64,000 nucleotides of DNA. Source: Microcoleus vaginatus PCC 9802. GTDB lineage: Bacteria > Cyanobacteriota > Cyanobacteriia > Cyanobacteriales > Microcoleaceae. Below, in pieces: positions 34,866 to 45,844 of the stretch; the first letter of the stretch is position 1; each line of letters opens with the position of its first letter. Made by a program: the position numbers and the translations under genes. The DNA lies in assembly GCA_022701275.1 (NCBI GenBank), contig CP031740.1:1623001-1687000 (forward strand), in the 5' to 3' direction. The notes beneath the pieces are model-generated. The model saw only the letters and a list, made by a program, of their open reading frames with translations, ran no database searches and was not told the origin of the DNA.

Positions 34866-34946
34866 CAACAAGCTATTCTTTAGCTTGAGAGCTGTTGAAA
34901 GCCTGCGCTAACGGCTAACCGCGTTTAGCGGTGGGTAGTTTACTCA
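34866..34946 (+). repeat. Probable right end of the IS605-type relic
   Basis: Just after the TnpB stop come two small hairpins, AAGCTATTCTTTAGCTT and ACCGCGTTTAGCGGT, and then GGGTAGTTTACTC. This resembles right ends of cyanobacterial IS200/IS605 elements, which carry subterminal hairpins and often specify the guide RNA of TnpB. The left end could not be placed. Confidence 0.5.
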
Positions 34947-35059
34947 CTTTCAAAAATTGGGGCTGTCAGCACCCTGACAAACCGGGGCGGGTGTGCGTTA
35001 AGCTCAGAATTTGCTCTTTAGAGTTCTAAAACCTCAGTTTCAGGTATTTGAAAAAAATT

Positions 35060-35476
35060 ATGCAAGCGATTCAACCCACCGTTACTCCACTGCGTCCTGT
35101 AAAAAACTCCCCTCGAGTTACTCCTCGTCGCAGCAGCAGCCGCCAGCGTTCCTACCCTCACCAAACCCTCGCGGCTGAAACAGGAGTCAAATTCGCAGTC
35201 AACATTGTACTTTCAGTCTGTGCCACTTCTGCTTTGGTTCAGCTTTGGCCTCACTACCGGGCGGTGCAAGAAAAATTGCACGAAATCCAAGCTGAAGTCA
35301 ATCTTACCCAAGGGCGAGTAAATCAGTCGCGATCGGACTTTAACCGCTACTTTGACCCCAGCCTTGCTAAAACTGTGATGCAAGAGCAAAGCAACCGAAC
35401 TGACCCGCAGCAGCGTCCGGTAATTTTGCAGGAAGCCGAGGCACCCGAAGCCGAAGAATCAACCCCCCAACCTTAA
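35060..35476 (+). CDS. Single-pass membrane protein of unknown function (138 aa)
   Basis: The N-terminal 35 residues are basic and Ser/Pro rich. One hydrophobic helix follows (about 40-60, VKFAVNIVLSVCATSALVQL), then a coiled-coil-like region (about 62-100, YRAVQEKLHEIQAEVNLTQG) and an acidic tail. The N-terminus is likely cytoplasmic. TTG 35048 is also in frame, but ATG 35060 is preferred. I do not recognise the family. It lies alone between the IS605 relic and ctpA. Confidence 0.7.
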   Translation: MQAIQPTVTPLRPVKNSPRVTPRRSSSRQRSYPHQTLAAETGVKFAVNIVLSVCATSALVQLWPHYRAVQEKLHEIQAEVNLTQGRVNQSRSDFNRYFDPSLAKTVMQEQSNRTDPQQRPVILQEAEAPEAEESTPQP

Positions 35477-35500
35477 GGGAACAGCAGTTTTGGGTTTTGA

Positions 35501-35580
35501 TATCACGTCCGATAGCATCATTCTTGTATGTCATTGCTTCATACAGCGAACAATGACAGAGGAATCAGTCGGACGTGATA
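35501..35580. mobile_element. MITE-like element with 12-bp perfect inverted ends
   Basis: TATCACGTCCGA at the left and TCGGACGTGATA at the right enclose 56 bp. The left end, ATATCACGTCCGATAGCATC, matches the ATATCGTTTCCGGTTGCATC ends of the elements at 18467 and 50662 at 15 of 20 positions. No coding capacity. Confidence 0.7.
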
Positions 35581-35705
35581 TAACTTTTGAGTTAAAGAGT
35601 TTTTAGGATCATTCTTGTCTGTCCTTGGCAGCAAAACGCCGAGACAGATTCAGACCTCTGTATCGACAGACGCCCTGCAGCAAGCTCAAAACTTCAAACT
35701 CCGGC

Positions 35706-36944
35706 TTATACTGACTTTGCCAGCACGGTTGTTTCTTTCAGTAGTTGCAGTGCAGCTTGATATTGTAAGTCTGCTGCGGTGCCAATTTGATCGCGCGTAA
35801 TAGGTTCCAAAGGCACTACACGATCGGGCGAAATCCCCAGCTTGTTAATATCTTTATGGTTCGGTGTCTCGTACTTAGCAACAGTCACAGCCAACCCGGA
35901 ACCGTCAGACAAATCAAACAGCGACTGAATCAGTCCTTTGCCAAAAGTATTTTCTCCTACCAGTTGAGCTCTGCCGTTATCTTGCAGCGCACCCGCCAAA
36001 ATTTCGCTAGCACTGGCAGTTCCCTTGTTCACCAAAACAATCAGCGGATCGTTTGTGAGGGCTTGTCCAGAGGCTTCAAAACTGCCGAGAATGCCTTGTC
36101 GGTTCACCGTGTAGACGATCGTCCCGGAATCGAGCCACAGGCGGGCAATTTCAATTCCAGCTTGCAACAGTCCCCCCGGGTTGTTCCGTAGGTCGAGAAT
36201 GTAGGCGGCGGCTCCTTGTTTTTCCAAGCGGTCGATCGCGCGAGCGACTTCCTCAGTAGCGTTAGCACTGAATTGACTCAAGCGAATGTAGCCCAGCGGC
36301 AAATTCTCCGACCCCGACTGCAATTGGGCGTAAACCGGATTCAGAGCAATGCGATCGCGTACTAGCTCAACTTCCTCAGCAGCCTCCCTTCCCTCGCGCC
36401 CCAAGGTCAAGGTAACGGCCGTGCCGATGCGGCCGCGCATTCGAGTTGCTGCTTCGTCTAGGCTCAATTCTGAGGTGGGAGTGCCATTAATTTTCAGAAT
36501 GCGATCGAGGGGTTGGATGCCAGCTTTATCCGCCGGTGAGCCGGCCAAAGGAGCGACGACTGTCAGGGTATTTGTCTGGGGGTCGATCGCAATTTGCAGC
36601 CCCACTCCCGTCAATTCTCCCGAAGTGTTAACCTGCAAGCTGCGGTACTGTTCGGGTTTCAGCAGTCGAGTGAAGGGGTCGTCTAGATTCGCCAGCATCC
36701 CCTGAATCGCCGTGTAAGTCTGCTGTCTGTCGTTGAGCGGTTGCTTGACAGCTTTTTCGCGAATCGACCACCAATTGTGATTGTTGAATTTGTCATCCAC
36801 ATAAGAGCGATTAACAATTCGCCAAGCTTCGCTCAAAAGCTGCTGTTCTGGAGTTAGGGCCGCCGCAGGCCCGACCCACCCGCCTAGAACGAGGGCGACC
36901 TGGAGGAAAAGTAAAATAGCAATCTGGAAAACTCGTCTGTGCAT
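35706..36944 (-). CDS. ctpA: Carboxyl-terminal processing protease (CtpA)
   Basis: 412 residues, S41 family. CtpA removes the C-terminal extension of the D1 protein in the lumen so that the water-oxidising cluster can assemble. A signal peptide (1-30, ending AAALTPEQ) is followed by WRIVNRSYVDD and a PDZ domain (about 100-190; GVGLQIAIDPQTN, MRGRIGTAVTLTL). The catalytic region shows NPGGLLQAGIEIARLW, KGTASASEILAGALQDNG (nucleophile Ser) and GENTFGKGLIQS (general-base Lys). This pattern is that of CtpA rather than CtpB or CtpC. In other cyanobacteria ctpA stands close to petBD; here about 9.5 kb separate them. Confidence 0.92.
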   Translation of the reverse strand: MHRRVFQIAILLFLQVALVLGGWVGPAAALTPEQQLLSEAWRIVNRSYVDDKFNNHNWWSIREKAVKQPLNDRQQTYTAIQGMLANLDDPFTRLLKPEQYRSLQVNTSGELTGVGLQIAIDPQTNTLTVVAPLAGSPADKAGIQPLDRILKINGTPTSELSLDEAATRMRGRIGTAVTLTLGREGREAAEEVELVRDRIALNPVYAQLQSGSENLPLGYIRLSQFSANATEEVARAIDRLEKQGAAAYILDLRNNPGGLLQAGIEIARLWLDSGTIVYTVNRQGILGSFEASGQALTNDPLIVLVNKGTASASEILAGALQDNGRAQLVGENTFGKGLIQSLFDLSDGSGLAVTVAKYETPNHKDINKLGISPDRVVPLEPITRDQIGTAADLQYQAALQLLKETTVLAKSV

Positions 36945-37548
36945 GATTGTTCTGTAAAATACCAGTAAGTATTACATTTTATGTATTTTACGTTTGTAAG
37001 CTGGGAAAGCTGTTGCAGATTTAACTCGCCTTTTGAACGATCGCGAGCCTCTCGCTGGCACTTGTAAATAAATATAAGCGATCGGTCGTCGATGATATTA
37101 CGCGATCGTCTCAGGAAGAGGGCGCGATTCGCTTGCGCCGTGGGCTGGCGCGACCAGCGAGGGATTGCTTGAAAACCTTGTTCGATTCTCCACAGAGATA
37201 CTAAAGACCGCCTGACAATTTTCATTAGTCGTGGACGCATCGGAGTTGAGAAACCGGGTTTGATGTATGAAATTACTTCGTTATCACGCGCAGATTCAGT
37301 AAAAAACCCGGTTTGTGAGTCTCGGAGTGAGTCTAGGACTATCTGTCTGGATGCAACAAGATTTACTGGCATCCGTACATCATCGATACGTTAACAATTA
37401 ATGATTATATAATTGGTTAAGTTCTCAAAAGTTATATGAATTTTTGATAACGAAAGTGGGGAAAAAAAATATTTTTTGGATAGCTGCTAAACAAAAACAT
37501 CAGTCATAGGATATCCTAATATCCTATTTTAATTTTAGCAGGTGTGTC
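36945..37548. other. Intergenic region with inverted repeats
   Basis: About 600 bp between divergent ctpA and the giant gene. GAGAAACCGGGTTT (37248-37261) and AAAAAACCCGGTTT (37301-37314) form an inverted repeat. Nearer the giant gene, AGGATATCCT (about 37507-37516) is a perfect 10-bp palindrome followed by another ATATCCTAT. No gene is supported; the minus-strand frame at 36884-37372 looks spurious. Confidence 0.5.
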
Positions 37549-40500
37549 ATGTTAAACTCAGTAACTCCACTTTCCACAAAAGCAATCGCATTTATCGATG
37601 CTGCCGTCCCCGACCCTCAAATCTTAATCAACGGTGTTATCCCTGAAACGGAGGTAATTCAATTAGAGTCAAACCGCAACGGCCTGGAACAAATTGCCGA
37701 AGCTTTGGAGGGAGAGAAATTTTCAATAATTCACATCATTGCCCACGGGCAACCCGGTTGCGTGCAACTGGGGAACGTTGAATTGAGTTGGGAAAATTTG
37801 AGAAACCGCGCGGGTAATTGCGTAGCAGCAGTCCAAGCATGGGCGCGATCGCTGACACCAAATGCCGAAATTCTCCTCTACGGCTGTAATGTTGGCCAAG
37901 GAAATATAGGCAAAGCATTTGTAAACAGCCTGAGTCAACTAACAGGGGCAAGTGTTGCTGCTTCGGAGAATCTGACAGGTTGTGCAGAAGGCGGCGGCGA
38001 CTGGGAATTGGCAGTGACAGCGGGGACAATCAAAGCTGGCATTGCATTTGGGCCAGAAGCGATCGCAGCTTACGGCCACGTTCTCAATACGTTGAAACAA
38101 ACACCTACTGGCTTGACAACAGGAAATCTCCCTACAGCTATTGTTAGCCAGGACTTAAACGGAGATGGCCTTCTCGATTTAGCCGTAGCTAACAGAAGTT
38201 CTGACAGTGTTTCGATCTTGTTGGGAACAGGTCAAGGTAATTTTGGAACTGCTACTAACTTAACCTTGGGGAGTGGAGGATCTCCCAGCGGTATTGTTGC
38301 CGGCAATTTTAATGGGGATACGCTTCCCGATTTAGCTGTATCGGTAGCAATTGGCGGCGATATAGGAGGAGGGGTTTATGTCTTTTTAGGAACAGGGCAA
38401 GGCAACTTTAGCAATCCTAACAACTTTGGCCCTGGGATCACTAAAGAGGCGATCGCTGCGGGAGATTTTAATCAAGACGGCTTCGCTGACTTAGTTGTGG
38501 CAGAAGACAACCAAGTTTCTATTGCTTTAGGCAATGGTCAAGGAACTTTTGGTAATTTTAACACTGTGGGGACTGCAACCAACCCCTTAGCGATCGCGAT
38601 CGGAGATTTTAACGCCGACAACAATCTCGATGTTGTTGCCACTAACAGGAATCCGGCTAACAGCGTTTCTATTTTTTTCGGTACGGGTCAAGGCACTTTT
38701 GGCAATCCAACCAACTTGAATGTCGGCACAAGTCCCAGCGCGATCGCAGTTGGAGATTTTAACGCTGACGGCAGATCCGATCTGGCTGTAACCAATGCAG
38801 GCAATCAGAACGTATCAATTTTATCAGGGACAGGTCAAGGCACTTTTAGCAATCCTGCTAACTTTAATGTTGGGTTAAGTCCTGAGGATATTGCCGTTGG
38901 TGATTTCAACGCTGACGGTCAACCCGATTTAGCTGTAGCGAACGTTAGTTCTAATGATGTTTCAATTTTAACTGGAACCGGTCAAGGAACGTTTAACGGG
39001 CCGTTTAATTATAATACTGGGGGAACCACTCCGAGCGCGATCGCGGTTGGAGATTTTAACTCTGATACCAGACCAGATATTGCTGTCGCCAATACCAACA
39101 GTAACAGAGTTTCAATTCTGTTGAATTTGCTATTGACAGCAAGTTTTGCTAATTCTGCGTACAGCAGCCTTGAAGGAGACGCAGATGCGACTGTTAATAT
39201 TCCTGTGACACTCGAAGACGGTTTACGCTTTACTGACTTGATTGTACCGATCGCAACTGTCTTGCCGGTTCCTGCTGGCACCTCACGAGCTACTCAAGAT
39301 TCTGACTATACTCTTTCCACTAATACTCTCACTTTTCCCGCAGGTAGTGGCAGTTCGACTCAAAATATAGCTGTCACTATCAAACCAGACAACCTTGCAG
39401 AAATAGATGAAGCAGTTGTCTTGAGTTTTGGTACAAAACCGGCAAATTCAATGCCGGTAGCCATAGGTACAATCTCTGAAACTACCCTAACAATTCCTGC
39501 GAACGATCCGATTATTTACACAGTTGGTGCTAGTGCTGGTACTGTTCCTGAAGGCAACTCCGGCACAAATCCGCTGATATTTACTGTTAGTCGCAGTGGC
39601 GGTACTGATTCAGCGGGGACTGTCGATTATGGAATTGGCGGATCTGCAACCAACGGCAGCGATTACAATAATCTCGGCGGTACTTCGGGCGCAACAAGTA
39701 CAAATGGTACTATTAATTTTGCATCGGGAGAAACATCAAAAACTGTCACCCTTGATGTATTAGGTGATGGTAGCGTTGAACCAGACGAAACTATTACTGT
39801 CATTCTCTCAAATCCCGTGACATTGCCTAATGGTGGTTTTCCCAGCGGCAGCTCAACAATTGGTTCGGCTAGTGCGACAACTACTATTACTAATGACGAC
39901 ACTGCTGGAATTGCAGTCAATCCCGATAGCGGATTAATTACAACAGAAGCAGGAGGAACAGCAACATTTACTGTCCAACTCAACTCTGAACCAAGTGCTA
40001 ACGTGAGTGTTGACTTAAGCAGTTCCAATGTTGCCGAGGGAACAGCTTCTACACCCTCGCTGACATTCACTCCCGCCAATTGGAGTGCGCCGCAAACTGT
40101 AACTATTACTGGTGTTGATGACAATATTGCCGACGGCAATCAAATTTACAATATTGTCACCGCTGCGGCTGTTAGTACAGACAGCAATTATAGCAATTTC
40201 AATCCTGCCGATGTCAGCGTTACGAATAGCGACAACGAAACTCCCGGCATTACGGTTAATCCCACAGCAGGATTAACTACAACAGAAGCGGGAGGTACGG
40301 CTAATTTCAGTGTTGTCCTCAACACTCAACCTACGGCACCTGTTACTGTCGCTTTAAGCAGTGCTAATCCGGCAGAAGGAACAGTTTCTACTAATACCTT
40401 AAGTTTCACTCCGAATAACTGGAATCAGGCGCAGACAGTAACGGTGACAGGTGTTAGCGACAATATCGCTGACGGCGATATTGCTTACACTATTGTCACT

Positions 40501-43500
40501 GAGGCTGCTGTTAGTACAGACAGCAATTACAACAATTTCAATCTCTCCGATGTCAGCGTTACTAACAGTGACAGCGATACAGTCGGCGTTACCGTTAATC
40601 CCGCCAGTACCACAGCAGCAGAAGGCGGTGCAACGGGAAGTTATACACTTCAGCTAAATTCGCAGCCAACCGCGCCCGTAACAGTCAGCTTGGACGGGGG
40701 AAATCAAATAAGTGCGATCGCCCCCATCACCTTCGACACCACTAATTGGAATATTGCCCAAACTGTAACTGTGACTGCGACGGATGACACAGTTGTAGAA
40801 GGTACTCACACAGGCACAATCAATCACGCCGTAACAAGTACCGACGCGAAATATAGCGGAATTGCGATCGGGCCTGTCACTGTCGCCATTACCGACAATG
40901 ACACGCCCACACCAACACCAACACCTTCAATTACACCGACACCAACACCAACACCTTCAATTACACCGACACCAACACCCCCAATTACACCGACCCCAAC
41001 ACCAACGCCAACACCCCCAATTACACCGACCCCAACACCAACGCCAACACCCCCAATTACACCGACCCCAACACCAACGCCAACACCAACACCAACATCG
41101 CCAATAACACCGACACCAACACCAACACCAACATCGCCAATAACACCGACCCCAACACCAACACCGCCAATAACACCGACCCCAACACCAACATCGCCAA
41201 TAACACCGACCCCAACACCAACATCGCCAATAACACCGACCCCAACACCAACATCGCCAATAACACCGACCCCAACACCAACATCGCCAATAACACCACC
41301 AATTACACCGACGCCAACGCCGACACCAACACCAACGCCGACACCAACACCACCAATTACACCAACACCAACACCGCCAATAACACCAATTACACCAACA
41401 CCAACGCCTACAGTTTTTCCGCCGACACCAACACCAACACCGTCAATTACACCGACAGCAACGCGCGCCCCCGCCAAGTGGACTTTTATGGTTTACATGG
41501 CCGCTGATAACGACTTGGAACCATTCGGCATTGAAGACTTCTTGGAAATGTCATCCGTTGGCTCTAACAGCGATGTCAATATTGTCGTGCAATTCGATCG
41601 CACTCCGGGATTTGATTCTACTTACGACAACTGGACAGACACTCGCCAGGGGTTAATCCAGGCGGGAGACCTGCCAAATTCGGGGTGGGGAACTAGCATC
41701 GGCGAAGCGAATATGGGAGACCCCAATAACCTTAAAAACTTCGTGAATTGGGGTGTAGCTAACTATCCTGCAGACAAGTACGCGATCGTGGTTTGGGATC
41801 ACGGCGACGGTTGGCGCAGTGCGACAGCAAGCAGGGGAGTTGCTCACGATTATCAGACAGGCGACTACCTGGAAAACCGCGAGGTGGAGGCTGCTTTAGC
41901 TGGGGTACCCGAAAACATGGATCTGATCGGCTACGATGCCTGTCTGATGGCGATGCTAGAAGTTGCCCACCAAGTTAAAGATGAGGGCTCAGTTTTTGTT
42001 GGTTCGGAGCAGCTAGAACCGGGAGATGGCTGGCCTTACGACCCGATTTTATCTCAGCTCAAAGCCAATCCTACTTGGACACCTGCTCAATTCGGCAGCG
42101 CGATCGCCACTACCTACGGTGCGTCTTATGGCGGTTCCCAGACGCAATCAGCTACCGACTTATCCAAGATCAACGATTTGTCAGCAGCCATGAGTGAATT
42201 CGCAAGCGCGATCGTGAGTAGTGCCACAGCAGGAGATATTGGTAAATTGCAGGTACACCGCAACAATTCCCCATACTTTCATTACTCGAATTACCGCGAC
42301 TTAGGAAAGTTTCTTGCCAATGTTGCTGGCGACTCTACAATATCCGGTAGCATTCGCACAAAAGCTCAAACAGCTCTTGATGCTTATTCTGGGGCAATTA
42401 TCCAAAATCATTCCAGTCCGTCGGAGGGTGGGACTGGGTTGTCAATTTATTTGCAATCTCGCGGTGAAGCTTTAAACCCCGATTACAACAGCACGATTAT
42501 AGATTTTGCTGCCGACACTCAATGGGATGAGTTTCTTAACTGGTGGCAAAGTCCTATAGTCAACAACCCGCCAGTTGTAAATCGTTCTGTGTTTTCTCAA
42601 AGTGCAGCGCTGGGTTTTTCTCAAACTGGTAATGCTTTTAATTTAGCAGCAAATACCTATACAGACACCGATCCGGGCGACAGCATTAATTATTCGATCG
42701 CCCTGGCAAATTTTAGCGATTTAAGTTCATCTGCATTTACCTGGGAAACCGATCTCACTGGCGGTTTGTATCGCCAACCAATTGCAGGTTCAACTTTCCC
42801 GGAAAATCCTTTGCCTTCCTGGCTAACTTTTAATTCCGCAACTCGCACGATTAATTTAGGTCCAACTCGTCCAGCATCGTTCGATTATTGGCTGAAAGTA
42901 ACGGGAACTGATGAATCTGGGGCGAGTGTTAGCGAGGTAATTCGGTTCAAGAGTAATGCCCTGGGCGGTTTTGTGATTGACGGTTATATCGCTGGTGGTA
43001 CTGTCTTTTTCGATGCTAACAAGAACGGTGTATTAGATGCTGGCGAACCTTCTGCCACTACAGCAGATAGCGGCGAATTCGAGCTCGATCTCGACTCCAA
43101 CATTTTTGACAAAAATCAAAATGGCGAACTCGATCCAGAAGAAGGCAATATTGTTGCTTTCGACGGCATTGATACAGCAACTGGTTTGCCTTTGGAAACG
43201 CCTGTCACTGCCCCGCCTTACGCTACTGTTGTCACCCTGTTAACCACTTTAGTAGCGGATTTAATTGACAAAGGAATTGACAGCGATCGCGCCGAATCTC
43301 TCGTCAAATCTTCACTTTCCATTCCCGCTAATGTTGATATAACTAGCTTAGATCCGATCGCAGCTACGGAAAACGCGATCGCGGGTGGAATAGAAACTTT
43401 GACTGCAATGGTCAAGGTACAAAACGTCATTACCCAAACTGCTGCTTTAATAGACGGTGCGTCGATTCTGGACAATACCGACACCGTAAAAGCAGTTATA

Positions 43501-44526
43501 AGTGCGATCGTTCAACAAATTCAATCGGGGACAACTCTCAATCTCAGCGATGCAAACCAGTTAGCAACCATTGTCGATCGCGCCGCCACAGCAGCGCAAC
43601 AATTTGACTCGGATTTAAACACTCAGCAATTGTTGCAAATTGCCCCGGATGCAGCTAAGGTAATGGCCGAAGCAAATCAGCGCATTGACCAAGTTGTATC
43701 GAACACTGCAACAGCTTCAATTAACCGAGAAGTTGCCCGCGTGCAAAAAGTAGCCCTAGGCGCAACCTCTGAAGACTTAAAAGCAGTCGGTACAGGTACG
43801 AAATCGATCGCCCAAGTTATTGCCGAAAATACGGGTACTGCCTTAGATACCCAAATTCAACAAACGACATTGCCCGATACACCTGCTGTTGCGGTGATTG
43901 AAGGAGAAATAGATGCGATCGCAGCTAACTCCAATCTAATCGGCACTGACGGCGACGACAGCCTCTCCGGCGACAGTGCCAGCGATACAATGGCCGGCAA
44001 ACGCGGCAATGATACTCTCAGCGGTTTGGGTGGCATTGACTGGATACACGGCAATCAAGCCAATGATTCCCTCGACGGTGGCGACGGCGATGACACTGTT
44101 TACGGCGGCAAAGAAATCGATAACTTGTTCGGCAATAATGGGGAAGATATCCTATTTGGAAATCGCGGTCAAGATAGCTTGAGTGGAGGTGAAGGCAATG
44201 ACAGTCTTTACGGCGGTCAAGCTAGCGATATTCTGCTGGGCGGTAACGGCGAGGATTTTCTCACCGGTGAAAACGGCGATGACAGTTTGATAGGAGGAAA
44301 TGGGAGCGATCACTTCTTAATTTCAGCAAATTCTGGCAGCGATATAATTTTCGATTTTGAAGCCGGCATCGACTTCCTCGCACTTGCAGACAATTTGACC
44401 TTTTCGCAACTTTCTATTATCCCTAGCAACAGTGCAACTTTAATCAGTTTGACAGCAAATGGCGAAATTTTAGCTGCTATCAATGGCGTGACAGCTAACC
44501 AAATTAGCCTCGCCTATTTCAGTTAA
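37549..44526 (+). CDS. Giant multidomain DUF4347 / FG-GAP / Calx-beta / C11 peptidase / RTX protein
   Basis: 2,325 residues. Order: DUF4347 (about 10-175; [31 protein letters not shown]); seven FG-GAP/VCBS repeats (about 180-530; GDFNADG...DLAVxN); Calx-beta and related repeats (about 535-1115); Thr-Pro linker (1120-1303); clostripain C11 peptidase (about 1306-1670) with H1418 in VVWDHGDGW and C1465 in GYDACLMAM; Ig/cadherin-like part (about 1680-1805); EF-loop-like [11 protein letters not shown] and [12 protein letters not shown]; a helical region; and C-terminal RTX calcium repeats (about 2130-2290). RTX proteins are type I secreted. Probably a large extracellular or surface protease needing Ca2+. 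Alternative: adhesin with a decayed protease; key His and Cys are present, however. Confidence 0.9.
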   Translation: MLNSVTPLSTKAIAFIDAAVPDPQILINGVIPETEVIQLESNRNGLEQIAEALEGEKFSIIHIIAHGQPGCVQLGNVELSWENLRNRAGNCVAAVQAWARSLTPNAEILLYGCNVGQGNIGKAFVNSLSQLTGASVAASENLTGCAEGGGDWELAVTAGTIKAGIAFGPEAIAAYGHVLNTLKQTPTGLTTGNLPTAIVSQDLNGDGLLDLAVANRSSDSVSILLGTGQGNFGTATNLTLGSGGSPSGIVAGNFNGDTLPDLAVSVAIGGDIGGGVYVFLGTGQGNFSNPNNFGPGITKEAIAAGDFNQDGFADLVVAEDNQVSIALGNGQGTFGNFNTVGTATNPLAIAIGDFNADNNLDVVATNRNPANSVSIFFGTGQGTFGNPTNLNVGTSPSAIAVGDFNADGRSDLAVTNAGNQNVSILSGTGQGTFSNPANFNVGLSPEDIAVGDFNADGQPDLAVANVSSNDVSILTGTGQGTFNGPFNYNTGGTTPSAIAVGDFNSDTRPDIAVANTNSNRVSILLNLLLTASFANSAYSSLEGDADATVNIPVTLEDGLRFTDLIVPIATVLPVPAGTSRATQDSDYTLSTNTLTFPAGSGSSTQNIAVTIKPDNLAEIDEAVVLSFGTKPANSMPVAIGTISETTLTIPANDPIIYTVGASAGTVPEGNSGTNPLIFTVSRSGGTDSAGTVDYGIGGSATNGSDYNNLGGTSGATSTNGTINFASGETSKTVTLDVLGDGSVEPDETITVILSNPVTLPNGGFPSGSSTIGSASATTTITNDDTAGIAVNPDSGLITTEAGGTATFTVQLNSEPSANVSVDLSSSNVAEGTASTPSLTFTPANWSAPQTVTITGVDDNIADGNQIYNIVTAAAVSTDSNYSNFNPADVSVTNSDNETPGITVNPTAGLTTTEAGGTANFSVVLNTQPTAPVTVALSSANPAEGTVSTNTLSFTPNNWNQAQTVTVTGVSDNIADGDIAYTIVTEAAVSTDSNYNNFNLSDVSVTNSDSDTVGVTVNPASTTAAEGGATGSYTLQLNSQPTAPVTVSLDGGNQISAIAPITFDTTNWNIAQTVTVTATDDTVVEGTHTGTINHAVTSTDAKYSGIAIGPVTVAITDNDTPTPTPTPSITPTPTPTPSITPTPTPPITPTPTPTPTPPITPTPTPTPTPPITPTPTPTPTPTPTSPITPTPTPTPTSPITPTPTPTPPITPTPTPTSPITPTPTPTSPITPTPTPTSPITPTPTPTSPITPPITPTPTPTPTPTPTPTPPITPTPTPPITPITPTPTPTVFPPTPTPTPSITPTATRAPAKWTFMVYMAADNDLEPFGIEDFLEMSSVGSNSDVNIVVQFDRTPGFDSTYDNWTDTRQGLIQAGDLPNSGWGTSIGEANMGDPNNLKNFVNWGVANYPADKYAIVVWDHGDGWRSATASRGVAHDYQTGDYLENREVEAALAGVPENMDLIGYDACLMAMLEVAHQVKDEGSVFVGSEQLEPGDGWPYDPILSQLKANPTWTPAQFGSAIATTYGASYGGSQTQSATDLSKINDLSAAMSEFASAIVSSATAGDIGKLQVHRNNSPYFHYSNYRDLGKFLANVAGDSTISGSIRTKAQTALDAYSGAIIQNHSSPSEGGTGLSIYLQSRGEALNPDYNSTIIDFAADTQWDEFLNWWQSPIVNNPPVVNRSVFSQSAALGFSQTGNAFNLAANTYTDTDPGDSINYSIALANFSDLSSSAFTWETDLTGGLYRQPIAGSTFPENPLPSWLTFNSATRTINLGPTRPASFDYWLKVTGTDESGASVSEVIRFKSNALGGFVIDGYIAGGTVFFDANKNGVLDAGEPSATTADSGEFELDLDSNIFDKNQNGELDPEEGNIVAFDGIDTATGLPLETPVTAPPYATVVTLLTTLVADLIDKGIDSDRAESLVKSSLSIPANVDITSLDPIAATENAIAGGIETLTAMVKVQNVITQTAALIDGASILDNTDTVKAVISAIVQQIQSGTTLNLSDANQLATIVDRAATAAQQFDSDLNTQQLLQIAPDAAKVMAEANQRIDQVVSNTATASINREVARVQKVALGATSEDLKAVGTGTKSIAQVIAENTGTALDTQIQQTTLPDTPAVAVIEGEIDAIAANSNLIGTDGDDSLSGDSASDTMAGKRGNDTLSGLGGIDWIHGNQANDSLDGGDGDDTVYGGKEIDNLFGNNGEDILFGNRGQDSLSGGEGNDSLYGGQASDILLGGNGEDFLTGENGDDSLIGGNGSDHFLISANSGSDIIFDFEAGIDFLALADNLTFSQLSIIPSNSATLISLTANGEILAAINGVTANQISLAYFS
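40907..41457. repeat. Low-complexity ACACCAACACC coding repeat
   Basis: About 550 bp of CCAACACC and ATTACACCGAC units inside the giant gene encode (T/S)PTPTP(P/S)ITP linkers. The opposite strand gives a spurious 217-residue Val/Gly frame (40824-41477). Length is likely variable between strains. Confidence 0.9.
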
Positions 44527-44528
44527 AA

Positions 44529-44563
44529 CTGTAGGGACACAGGATTTGCTTGTGTCCCTACAG
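44529..44563 (+). terminator. Stem-loop after the giant gene
   Basis: CTGTAGGGACACA and TGTGTCCCTACAG form a 13-bp perfect stem around a 9-base loop, 3 bp past the stop codon. It may be the terminator, or a dispersed palindrome of the genome. Confidence 0.65.
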
Positions 44564-44782
44564 GAAATTCATTTTCTAGTAAAGACTTCAGTTTTTTGTT
44601 ACAGATTTAGGTGAATCAATACTTGCATCCCTTATTACAAAAGGTCACTCAGGACTAAAGTCTTTACAAAATCTCAAACCCAAAATTCAAAATAGAGTGG
44701 ACGGGAACAATCCAAAATCTAAAATCCAAAATCTAAAATTGAGCGACTGTACTTGTGAAATAGTTTTCAGGAGGACAAATTT

Positions 44783-45844
44783 ATGGTAGTTATATGCGGT
44801 GACAATCTCGATAATTTGCTAACCGATGAAATTGGCGATGATTCCCTGTGCGGGCTGGGAGGGAATGATACTCTATCTGGTTTGGGTGGTAATGACACTT
44901 TAGATGGCGGAGAAGGAAATGATAGTCTTGCAGGTGGAGTCGGTAGCGATCGCCTTTTGGGCTAGTCTGGTAACGACAGTCTCAGCGGTGACGAAGGCAA
45001 TGACAAACTTGAAGGAGGTGCCGGCAATGATTTTATTGAGGGTGGCGAAGGCGCGGATTTAATCAGAGGAGAAGACAATAATGATAGTATCTTGGGAGGG
45101 TCTGGTAATGACTGTCTTAACGGCGGCAAAGGCAATGATACGGCGCTCGGAGGAGATGGAGACGATCGCTTGTTTGGTGGCAGCAACAACGACTTTTTAA
45201 TGGGCGGCAAAGGTAACGATCGCCTGTTTGGAGAAGGTGGCAATGACACTCTAACAGGTGACTTAGATAATGGCTACATCAACGCCAATGCAGGAGACGA
45301 TTTGCTGGAGGGAAATCAAGGCAGCGACACCCTGATTGGCGGGCCAGGTAATGACATCATATCGGGTTACAGCTTTTCATCAACTGGAGAACAAATCGAT
45401 CATTTAATTGGGCCAAGTGAAGCTGACATATTTGTTCTCGGTTCATTAAATGCCAGTCCTTACCTCTTCTATAGCGGTGAAGGTCGCCATGTCATTATTC
45501 AGGATTTTAACCGAGGCGAAGGCGACAAAATCCAAGTCGTTGGTTTCGTACAAGATCGTAACGGTTCTCGTTTTTTCTCTTACCGATTTGAATCTTATGA
45601 AGACGGTATGAGACAGGGAACTCGGATATTGGCCGGATCGGATTTAATCGCCGATGTTGAAAATATTACTGATGTGAATCTATCAGATTGCGCGATCGTT
45701 TCGACTGGGTTTACACCGCCATCGCGAGACTTTCCACCCTTCCCGTCTCTTCCTGAAATTCCCTTTCCGATACCGCCGCTGCCCTCTCCTTTCTCGCCAA
45801 TGCTGCCACTTTTTGTGGAAAGTTTGCCTTCTTTTCAATTGTGA
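44783..45844 (+). pseudogene. RTX calcium-binding protein split by an in-frame amber codon
   Basis: The frame begins [20 protein letters not shown] and runs in GGxGxDxLx nonapeptides until TAG 44963-44965 after 60 residues. Beyond it the same frame continues through SGNDSLSGDEGND and further repeats, then a beta-rich C-terminal domain (IIQDFNRGEGDKIQVVGF) and a Pro-rich end, to a stop at 45842-45844. The total is 353 residues including the amber position. CAG to TAG is one possible single change. A GTG or ATG later in the frame could still make the C-terminal part (45092 onward). Confidence 0.75.

Noticed and set aside
36884-37372. 162-residue minus-strand frame upstream of ctpA
   Set aside because: Composition is unlike a protein, it overlaps the ctpA start, and it covers inverted repeats.
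40907-41457. CRISPR-like tandem array
   Set aside because: Units are short, contiguous and in frame with the protein; there are no unique spacers.
40824-41477. 217-residue Val/Gly frame on the minus strand
   Set aside because: It is the complement of the Thr-Pro linker repeat in the giant gene and has no independent signal.
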